A program made the position numbers and the translations under genes. Under the pieces are notes generated by a model. That model saw nothing but the letters and a program-made list of their open reading frames with translations, was not told where the DNA came from and did not search any database. Below are positions 41,637 through 51,400 of a DNA stretch of 64,000 nucleotides, piece after piece; position 1 is the stretch's first letter, and each line of letters starts with the position of its first letter. This stretch comes from Phytophthora colocasiae (Eukaryota; Oomycota; Peronosporomycetes; Peronosporales; Peronosporaceae), in assembly GCA_018806915.1 (NCBI GenBank), contig JAGKQI010000069.1, forward strand, positions 1 to 64,000, in the 5' to 3' direction.

Positions 41637-44600
41637 ATGCAGCCTCCACCAGCGTCACCTTCGCACTCTTTGGTGCAGCGGCCTCCCGTCGCCAAACACC
41701 CCAATACTGTGGCTGCGCTTAAACGACAAAGTTCGTCGTCGAGAAACGTTAATAAAATGGGTGAGAAGGCTGCGAATCACGACGCGATGATGAAGAAGTT
41801 TAACCTTCGCAAAATGTCCAGTAGTTTACCGTTCCCCACGAAGTTCGGTCGCGCCAGTGAGATTCTGATTGACAAAGCTATTGGGTCCAAGGTTCAAAAG
41901 AATCGGCGATTCTCGCTTCATCGCTCCATACGAACAATGACAAATGCCAAAACGCGACGAAATGTACTACGGACATTAACCTCCCCAATTACACCCCAAA
42001 GCTGGGCGTCAACATGCCACGGTATCCTGATGTTGTTTGTATTCCACTTCCAGTTGATTTATCTGCCATTTTTATCAAGTTATTATCCGCATGGGTCTTT
42101 CGCCATGGCAATAACTGCAATTGTACTGGAATTCGTCTTTCTACTAGACGTCCTTCTCAATTTCAACACTTCGTACGTCGAACAAGGGGTTCTAATCACA
42201 TCCAGGAGGAAAATTGCACGCAATTATCTCCAAACGTGGCTCATTTTCGACCTGTTCTCCGCGTTTCCGATCCAATTGATGTACTATTTCGTCACTGGAC
42301 ATTTTTCGCATTATGGGGTTCGTGGAGTGCAGATCATGCTCATCGTTCTACGTTTGCTTCGAGTAGCTGTCCTCGAGAGAGGTGTCCTCGTTAATCGAGT
42401 GTCTAGTCGCTTTACAGAATGGGTGCGGTACTCTCGATACTCGCACCTACTTGGAATTGCGAATCTCATGGGGCTCGTATTGCTCATTGCCCACTATATG
42501 GCGTGCTTCTGGCACGTTGTGTCTCGTAAAGATGATGATTATTCACGCATTATGGAAATGTACGTCGCTGATTATTACTACGCGGTAAGTCTCATCCAGG
42601 GTCAAGGTAATGCTGGAGGTACGATGAATGAGAACTTGTTTTCAAGTGTGGCAATCATTGGAGGATCTGTTATCCTGGCTATTGTTTTCGGTAACGTTGC
42701 GATGCTTGTATCCAACTTTAATGCGAATACTACGAACTACCACCGTAAGATGGAAGCTGTGTACGAGACGATGGAGAAAATGGATCTACCCTTGAGACTA
42801 CGAGAGCGAGTGAACGAGTACTACAAGCACGTGTGGCTCGAATATGAATCTTTGGACGGAAATATCAACAAATTTCAGAAAGAACTTACTCATACGTTAG
42901 GAATTGAAGTCGGGCTGTACAAGCACATGGACTTAGTGGTGAAGGTGCCATTCTGGAAGGACTGTACACCCGACTTCCTAACGCAAATTGTGCTTAATCT
43001 CGGGATTCGTGTGTACATGCCAGATGACTACGTAGTGCGTCGTCGGGAGATTGGGAACGACATGATGATGATCAACAGAGGATATTGTAAACTGACTAAA
43101 CCGATAACTGCAAAAGAAGAAGATGAGAGTACATGTATGATGCAGAGTTTTCATCCTACCGACCCAATGGATGACCCTAGTGACTATGAAGGAGACAGTA
43201 GTGATGACTTCAGCTCAGAAGATGAAAGGCTGGAAGATTTTGGCAGCGGGATGTTCGGAGCCTCGATAGATTCGAGACGATGGTCGCAGCCTGATGTGTG
43301 GAACCCTATCAGCGATTTTACCGATATACGTCGCTTTCAAAGTGGTCATGGGAAACGTCCTAGTTATCCAGAAGGGGCTGAGAGGAAACCCAAGAGGTTT
43401 CGAGAATATATCCGGCCTGGTCAAGCGTTTGGAGAAATGAGTCTGCTAATGAACTACAAGAGAACTGCAAACGTCCGAGCCATCACTTTTGTGGAAATGT
43501 GCGTTTTAAGTCGGAAAGACTTTCAGAATATCATTTCCCGACACCCAGAAGACCGTCGACGGGTTCTTACATCGATGCTAGAGAGCTGCATCGAGAAGAA
43601 GGTGGTTCCATTCCCTTGGGAAAGTATCATCGAAGCTGTGATGGTAAAACGCCGCAATAACGGCAAGAAAAACATATCTCGCGCCAGTGTCATTGCAACG
43701 TTGACTGCAAAAGAAGCAGCACGGATTCTGGTTGAAGCAATTGATATCAATACGCCGGACGACTCGATCAAGTACGGATTCCAGAACTGCGACCAAGAGT
43801 TCGTCGAGGATTCGTCCCTTCGTCGAGCGAATTCGATTGACGCAAAGATCAGTGATACTTTAAATCGTCGCAAAGATAGTATCCGCTTGGAAAGAAGCTC
43901 CTCGAGTCGCAGATCCCTATCAGAGGACAGTAGTTCAAATGAAACTACAGGGCCGGCCTCATCGGTGTCAGCTGGTGCATCGGATCAAACACTCAAAACC
44001 CTGATGACCCTAGTGCAAGATATGGCGGACAATGTCATACAATTGCAACAAGAAGTGAGGGAGCTCAAACAGCGAGGTTTTGTCGGATGTAGCTGCAATT
44101 GTTCGAGGAGATCTATGGATATTCCTTGCAGCTCACCAATAGAACCAGCATTACCTGCAAGAATTTCCATCGGTTCGGCCGATGCTGACCCGCCGACTAC
44201 AAAAGAGGATTACCTAGCTCGAAAACCTTCTTTTGTGGCTAAACCACGGCCGTCAATACTAACCAAGAAGAAAAGCACAGGAGAGAGTATTCCGATTGCT
44301 GTTTTGCGCAGAATTCGAAGTAAAATACTGGATCCTGATGCTAATCACGAAGCTCTTCCTGCCACTTCCCCCAGGCCGGAAGCTGTATCTGTTGTAAGAG
44401 CAGAGGGCTCGGCACCTCGGGTTGACGATCGGTATCCTGTCAATTTGTCTGGTCGGTCACGTGCAGCCAGAAACGAAAGTCTAGCAGACATCTTGTGGAA
44501 GCGCAGCAATACCAGTGGGGATATGTTAAGGCACACGGAGGAGGAACGAGGAGCGGCAAGACTACGCCGTCAAATGCGGTCGAGGCGTAGCCTCCCTTCT

Positions 44601-44651
44601 GAAATAGTACTGCCGACAAAGCAAGACGAAGGACCTCCACCGTTAACATGA
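41637..44651 (+). CDS. CNG/HCN-like single-repeat cation channel, 1004 aa
   Basis: Intact one-exon gene starting at ATG 41637. Residues 120-360 hold six membrane segments: S1 (LMLFVFHFQLIYLPF), S2/S3 (VFLLDVLLNFN, LIFDLFSAFPIQL), S4 with spaced Arg (IVLRLLRVAVLERG), S5 (LMGLVLLIAHYMACFW), then S6 from about 335. The pore reads AVSLIQGQGNAGG at 316-328 instead of a GYGD filter. The C-linker covers about 365-460. The CNBD is split by an acidic, Ser-rich insert (about 490-590) and resumes with the phosphate-binding cassette FGEMSLLMNYKRTANVRA (598-615), Arg present. A helix rich in Leu/Gln near 790-815 may be a coiled coil. Plasma membrane is the likely site; ion selectivity cannot be predicted. 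Confidence 0.93.
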   Translation: MQPPPASPSHSLVQRPPVAKHPNTVAALKRQSSSSRNVNKMGEKAANHDAMMKKFNLRKMSSSLPFPTKFGRASEILIDKAIGSKVQKNRRFSLHRSIRTMTNAKTRRNVLRTLTSPITPQSWASTCHGILMLFVFHFQLIYLPFLSSYYPHGSFAMAITAIVLEFVFLLDVLLNFNTSYVEQGVLITSRRKIARNYLQTWLIFDLFSAFPIQLMYYFVTGHFSHYGVRGVQIMLIVLRLLRVAVLERGVLVNRVSSRFTEWVRYSRYSHLLGIANLMGLVLLIAHYMACFWHVVSRKDDDYSRIMEMYVADYYYAVSLIQGQGNAGGTMNENLFSSVAIIGGSVILAIVFGNVAMLVSNFNANTTNYHRKMEAVYETMEKMDLPLRLRERVNEYYKHVWLEYESLDGNINKFQKELTHTLGIEVGLYKHMDLVVKVPFWKDCTPDFLTQIVLNLGIRVYMPDDYVVRRREIGNDMMMINRGYCKLTKPITAKEEDESTCMMQSFHPTDPMDDPSDYEGDSSDDFSSEDERLEDFGSGMFGASIDSRRWSQPDVWNPISDFTDIRRFQSGHGKRPSYPEGAERKPKRFREYIRPGQAFGEMSLLMNYKRTANVRAITFVEMCVLSRKDFQNIISRHPEDRRRVLTSMLESCIEKKVVPFPWESIIEAVMVKRRNNGKKNISRASVIATLTAKEAARILVEAIDINTPDDSIKYGFQNCDQEFVEDSSLRRANSIDAKISDTLNRRKDSIRLERSSSSRRSLSEDSSSNETTGPASSVSAGASDQTLKTLMTLVQDMADNVIQLQQEVRELKQRGFVGCSCNCSRRSMDIPCSSPIEPALPARISIGSADADPPTTKEDYLARKPSFVAKPRPSILTKKKSTGESIPIAVLRRIRSKILDPDANHEALPATSPRPEAVSVVRAEGSAPRVDDRYPVNLSGRSRAARNESLADILWKRSNTSGDMLRHTEEERGAARLRRQMRSRRSLPSEIVLPTKQDEGPPPLT

Positions 44652-44900
44652 GATATTTGTTTGTTAGACAAAACTCAACTGAACAATACACGTATTCTGG
44701 TGGGCGTGCAAGTAGTGTGTGAGGTTCGTGTGCAGCGGTCCGCCCTCCTCAAAGTTGGCTGCATCATCGACAGACCCAGTGCCAATGTACTTAGCAACAG
44801 ACGGGTACGGATAAACTTAGTTTTCGACGAGTACTACTCGAGCTGGTGCTCACTCACTGTCCAAAGGCACTGGTACTGGTACTATCAGCAGATTTCGTGA

Positions 44901-45180
44901 TCACTTCAGTAGGAGCGACGCCCTCTTCAATTTACTGCAACATTGGAGTGAGTAGATCAATGTCGGACGGACCTCACCATCACCGCAGTGGTAGACGCCA
45001 GGCAGCACATACACACGTTCAAAACCTTGTACAACATCATCACCCATATTTCTCTGCAGAGCATCGTGCTAGGCAACAGTAGTGCGACGCGAGATCTGAG
45101 GATCAGCCCACCCATGCACAGAATTAATTTTCTCCAGCAGCTTCAAAGACAGACAGATCCGCAGTCACAGAGTCCATCTA
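44901..45180 (-). pseudogene. Tannase/feruloyl esterase family relic
   Basis: Minus-strand text DSVTADLSVFEAAG, then after a frame change VHGWADPQISRRTTVA, a TAG, DALQRNMGDDVVQGFERVYV and LPGVYHCGDGE, matches the C-terminal part of the tannase/feruloyl esterase family, where HGWADP and the PG..HC.GG block carry the catalytic Asp and His. A nonsense codon, a frameshift and a TGA at 44901-44903 make it a relic. The upstream catalytic Ser part was not found between 45181 and 45411. Bases 44652-44900 hold nothing recognised. Confidence 0.55.
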
Positions 45181-45411
45181 GCAACGGATGAAGAAAGCTA
45201 ACCCGTGTGACAACTAGCGAAATTGGATGCATGCATGTCATACGAAATGCTCTTCCATCCGAGTTCAGAATAGCTGCTGCTGTATAGATGAACTTAAGTT
45301 CCGTCGATAAGAGCTGGTCAACGTGATCATCAAGTCTGAGCCAGGCATTCGTCGTTGCATTGTTCATCACCGACGTGATTTATGACAAACGGAAAACTTG
45401 CCAAGGACAAT

Positions 45412-48400
45412 TCATCCGTCTGTTAGATTTCCGTACGAGATACTGTGCATCAGTAGCGGCGGATGGTGCATTGAACTCATCTTCGCTTGCCCCGGTTCGC
45501 TATTTAGAGTCTTCACCCGATTTGCTGGCTCTTCACTATCTCGTGTCCGGAACGGGCTGACCAATGCAACGCCTTGAGGTGAAGGGGGATCCATTCTACT
45601 AAGCTCATCTCGAGAAGTAGCCAACCCCAGCAGCGCCTTCAGCTGCTTTCGAGCACTAGCACGACCTTGAAGCACCAGATCTCTTGCTTCCAACGGATCT
45701 ACTCGGTGTAAGTGAGCCAGTAATTCCATCATAAACTTGTAAATGTGCGAGTACGGCACATCAGCATTAATTCGCTCAGCATTGGCCACCACATCGTCTG
45801 AGTTAAAAACGGAGGGGATTTCCATCTTCGATTGGAACTTGTGTCCACTCCGGAAATCGCGAACTACTGCTTCGAGCATTATCCGGTCCGGAGCTGGTGC
45901 GTTGGAACTTGTCCACTCGAGCTTATTCCGTTGACGATACTCAGGGAAATCTTGCAGTAAGCGCTCATACGGCTCATGATCTAGTCGATACAGTTCTGTG
46001 AGCGTGAGAGCTACACACGTCTCGAGCCTCGTTATACCGTAAAGCAACGCCATTTCACCGAAGAATTCTCCACGTTCACAAACGGATTCGCCAGTATCCA
46101 GTTTTACCAGTACGCGACCGGTAGCGATGAAGTACATGCTGCGGTCGACATCTCCTTTCATAGTCACTTCTTCACCTTCAGAACACACGACATACTGCAA
46201 ACATACGAGCAATCCACGCAGAAAATGCTCGTCTAAGGCTCGGAAGGCTGCAATTCGAGTGGCGAAGCCTCGTAAAGTTGCAAGAACTACATCTTCGTAC
46301 AAATGGCGCGAGACGTTCGTAACAGCAGCAAATTCCTCGCCGCCCTTGCGCCGACGCCATACACGAGCGTAGTATGACTTGATCTGCCGCTTAAGCTTCT
46401 TGGGAACCCCGTTCTGAACTAAATAATGCTGGATTTCACCTAAGTTTTGTTCAAAGGCTGCCTCCCGTCTTGCTTCTGCATTCAAAAGCTCCCCCTGGGC
46501 CCCAACGAGAGCGCCGAAAATGTTAATACTCCAGAGTGTAATAATGATCTCCGCTACGAGTTCCAACGGATTCATCGAGAGAATATCCCCGTAAAAGAGA
46601 GTGGAGATGCATTCGATCGAGAAAAGCAAGGACCTAATGTACTTCCGTGATAGGGAGATGTAGTCCAAGCAGAACGCTGTCGCTTGTTCGGACAGCATCC
46701 GACCAGTTTCGTGAGCTACTGTAGCTCCATCAGCTATATGCACTAGCATGCCAGAGGTTGATAACCATGACGTTCCGTACTGATGAAACGCATGCTCGCT
46801 GGTAATATACCAAATGCAGGCCAGAATATGAGCCATCGTAAGATAAGTCGTTATTCCACGCAGAAAATCCAGCGTAGCATCGTCCACCGGCAGTTTGCGG
46901 TCGTAGACGAGATAATGGAAAAACTCTTCCGATAGCGGTTCAATACGCCGCACAAGTAGCACACGATTCATCCGTAATAGCCATCGAGAAGTCCACCATG
47001 CAGTGTGAGCTGCCTCTGCAGCTGAAGGCGCATACGCTAGTGGTGCACGGACAGCAGATGCGAAAAGGAACAGTTCTAATGGTAGCATAGCCAAAATATC
47101 AGAGCGAAGATCCGGGTTAGAGACGAAAATGCGCCGGAAACCACCTTGCTGGGAGCTTGCTAAGCTCACTCCGATACTGTGAACAGGTAACGACGCGTAT
47201 CGAACTCTGTAGCTCACATCAAGCACTAAAATCACGTCCATGAAGACCTCAAACCCGGACCAAGTGCGAAGAACACTATGGGGTAGTTCAGCCAAATCGG
47301 TCGCAAAACACAGCTTGAATGGAGTTATCCAAACATGATAAACTGCAAGGCATAGCATGAGAATATCCCAGGCCTTCCCTAATTCCTTGATTCGTCTGAT
47401 AAATGCTTTTGATTGCGGGTCAACTGTCTCCGTCCGTTCGCTAGCGAGTTGAAATTTCGCGACAGACCCTCGCTGGCCTCCGTTGCTGGTGCGCCGGGCC
47501 GGGTCTAACAGCTGGAGTTTCCCACGTAGCGAAGAACTGAAAGGCCTTACATCACTGAGGCGCTTCACAGGAACAGTAGAAACTTTGGATTGGACAACTG
47601 GGGACTGCTTGGCGATTTTCCATTCACGATACTGGTGATAAAGTCGAAGCTGCGTCGCATACTTAGGACGTTGACAACGCTGGATCACTGCAAAGTCAAT
47701 ATTTCCCCGCCACGTTTGTCCATCGACAAACTTTAGCACTGTCTTGCCTTCCAAGCTCAAGCTTTGGAAGTATTTCTCCTCAAACAACGGCAGTGAGCTA
47801 CTGCGCTTCAATGGCTTATTTGATGTTGCTGTAGACGTTTGCAAAGCGTGCTTCGCCAAAGCTTCAGGAGTGGCAACAGAAGAGAACCTCCGTCTGTGAC
47901 TAGGAACTTCTTGTTCTGCTGATCCAATAATCATTGTGACCTTTGCTGCATTTTGAAGTGCAATAGCTCGTCGTCCAGCAGATGACTCCGCCAAACTAGT
48001 TTTGCGGTTGGCGTTTCCGTTACAGTTAAAGGAGTAGGACGACTGACGCTTACCAATACCCCTCGACGGGTGAATCTTGATCGTCACCGAGTTCTGTCCC
48101 CCTGAGTCTGGTCCATGGTGTGTGAACGTTTCTTCTGACGGGAAAAGGTTCTCCACCAATTTTTTTACGTTGTGCTGCACTGCCGCAAGGATCTTAAAGC
48201 GTGCCCAACTCTCCGTCTCCAGTCGATGGAGATGTGCATCCGTGAAATTATCTCGAACCTGCTTATTAACAGGATTTAAGTCCATCATAAACTGGAGCAT
48301 GTGAATATCGCTTTTACTGCTTCTTTTAGTGATAGGAGCCACCACATCTCCGATTGTACTGCGGTACATTTCATTGGTTTTACCAGTACTTCTCTTCCGC

Positions 48401-51400
48401 GAGACACTGGGGCGTGTACTTCGGTTCGAGGCAGCTGAGGACGCCCGTCGACGAGAATTCAGGGCAGCTAAAGCGTCGTGGAATTCCGCAGCAATAGCGT
48501 CTGTTTTAGCCAGAAGATACTTGGCTTTTTTCTCAAGAAGTTCGATTTCCGAGGGCAAGGACAATCGGTTCCCTTCCATTTTCAACGGTCGAATATTGCA
48601 GAGATCTGGGAGTCTTCCATTAGCGTTAGCAGCTTTAGCTTGACGAGAACGCAGCAGCCTCTTTGCTTTTCTAGCCACTCGTACATTAGTCCGTTGGTAA
48701 CGAGACAACCTCCCGCCAACCCACTCGAGAATCGCGTGCAATGCGTGCTTTTGGACCTGGATATCAGATAAATCACCGTCGGTCGTCCATAATTCTTGCC
48801 AGTCTTGCTTGGTAACGTAAAGAACCTCACAGGACGTTGTTGCCTGCACCGTTGCTAGTCTCCGTTGGTTAACGAGGAAAAACGCGATCTCCCCAAACAA
48901 AGCGCCTTCCATTAAAACAGCCACGCTCGTGACCGAATTATGCCAAAAAGCAGCCGCAAATCCCTTGCGCATAATACACAAACGGTTTCCAAACGTCCCC
49001 TCAACTACAATTTTATCTCCAGGGATGAAGAGCTCGGATTGCATACGAAGCGCCAGGTTGTTGATCTGTGATGCAGTAAGGAAGCTTCGGATAGGCAGCA
49101 ACGCAATGGAATGGCCGTATATTTCCAGCATAAGCTTCAGTCGAAGGTTCGCGGACAAATCATGCACAGTGCTGTGTAAGTCTAAACCATCAGTATGCTC
49201 AAACTGGAGGTGAAAGAAGAACCCCACACGCTCTCGTAGATTTTCAGGTAGAGCGTTCTCCTTGGCAAAACTGTCGAAATTGGCGATACGGCTCTTGTAC
49301 TGCTTGACTTCTTTACCAAGCTCAAGGATAAGCTCCGAGATTTCCCCAACGATATGGCCAATGATAAATGTACAAAACAGACATGTGAGACTTGTCCAGA
49401 GCGTCCCCGCCGTATCTCGAGGCACACTTTCATTCGATCCCACTAGTAACAGTGTGGTGATCGCCCAATAGAAGGACTTGCCGTACAGAATCGGCACGGA
49501 ATGGTGATATTCGTGTACTAAATGGTCATGATCTAGCCAACAAAGCTCCACGTGTTCGCACTCGTTCTCTGAAATCAAGAAAAAGATGCAGCCAACACAA
49601 TGCGCCAACAGCACGAGGATGATCATCAATTTCAACGGGCTTAAATACGCAGACACGTTGTAAGACGCGAAGTATTGCTGAATCTGTACGATAACATCGT
49701 CCAAATACACAAAGAGATCCACACAGCGAACAAGACGCGGGATTCGACACAGACCTGCAGCCACTGATCCACTGGAAATCGGTATGTACAGCGGCAAGGA
49801 CGCCAAGAGATCCCATTTGAATGTTGAGCTGCGAAGGTATTGTTTATCATTTTCCTCTCTAGTCACCAGGTTCTCAAAGCCCGCTTCAGTGCATCCAAAG
49901 TAGAAAAGTCGTAGATAAATATCGAAAGCGAAACAGAAATCACAGCCCAGGTCCGCGAGCCATACCGCGGTACTAACTTCTTTTGAAAAGTGGAGATGTG
50001 CATGAAAGCAGATCCGAAAAATGATGAAAAACGAGTTGTAAATGTTCCAGCACGTGATAATCGCGTTCCAAATACTCGTGAATCTGTCGCGAACAGCATC
50101 CACGTCACGCTTTCGTTTATCCGTTTTCCCCAGTGTTGCCACCGCATTGTCGCGCTGAGTAAACAATGTCGGCGTCTGGATCATATGAGGCTGAAGTTTC
50201 AGCCTTTCGAGGTTGTGGACGACACGGCGCATTATTATCTGCTGGTCTATCCACATCTCCTGCGCCTCTTCCTTTATATCACTAATGTCACCTGCAAATT
50301 TCCGCTGGATTACGTCGAATTGCTCCCGTGTCATAACAGAAGCTTGGACAATGGATGCAGCAATTAGTGTGGCTGAACACGCCTTTCGCAACAAAAATTC
50401 ACTGACCCCGTAACATTCACCCTCGTGAAGTGCCCGTATCGGCACCTTTCGAATGTGGAAAAATACATTTATCTTGCTCCCATGTAGAAAAACGAAGAAC
50501 TCCCGGCAAATGTCACCTTCCAAACAAATGGTTTCACCGTGTTGGTAACTTCGATGCCGGAACTTGCCTGTGATCTCGTGGAGGAACTCAGTACTCGCCG
50601 AATCAAAAAGAGGAATGGCTTTAACTGCTTCCGAGTGTAGTAGGGATGAGATTTGGTAGCATAGCTGGTCAGGTAAATTCGATAGGAGCTGAGACTCATA
50701 GGCGTGCTTGTGTTCCACGAACTGGTGGTGATAAAACCGTCGAATCTCCGAACTCAGCTTCTCCGAGATGTCCATGCGCTCCAGGATACTATTAAGTGTG
50801 TTTAACTTCTCGATATGATGATGTTGCGTCGCCATCGCATTCGAAATAGTACTCGACATGGCTCCTACTACACCAAAGTTGATAATACCCCCCACAAAAA
50901 TCCACAGCGCTGCAAAATAGCTCTCAGCCGTCGAATATGCCGCGATATCGCCATAACCAACAGCAGTCAGAGTCACAATAGCCCAATACACAGAGCGTAA
51001 GTAGGCAAAAGAAGCCTTGTAGGTCGAAGACAGGTCTTGTAGAGGGAAGACAGCTCCGATGTGTGAGTAACAATCGTACTTCACCCAAGAACAGTTTTGG
51101 AACAGGGTGGCATGCTTCAGACAGTCTTCACGCGACAGTTCAGAAAGTACGGCAGAACTATCACTGTTAAAACTTGCATCATGTGCGATCCAAGCCATCT
51201 CAAACCACACACAGCCGACAACATGCAGCATTAATGTGACGCCTAAAAGCAACGAGGCTACAAGTTGAGTTTTCGAGCTGATGCCATGATATTCGCTGAT
51301 AGTTCGAAGCAAAGTAGGCATCTCACGCACCCGGAGGAGACGAAGAAAACGAAGAAGTGAAAATCGTGCATTGATCGAGACGGAATCAAAAACGATACCA

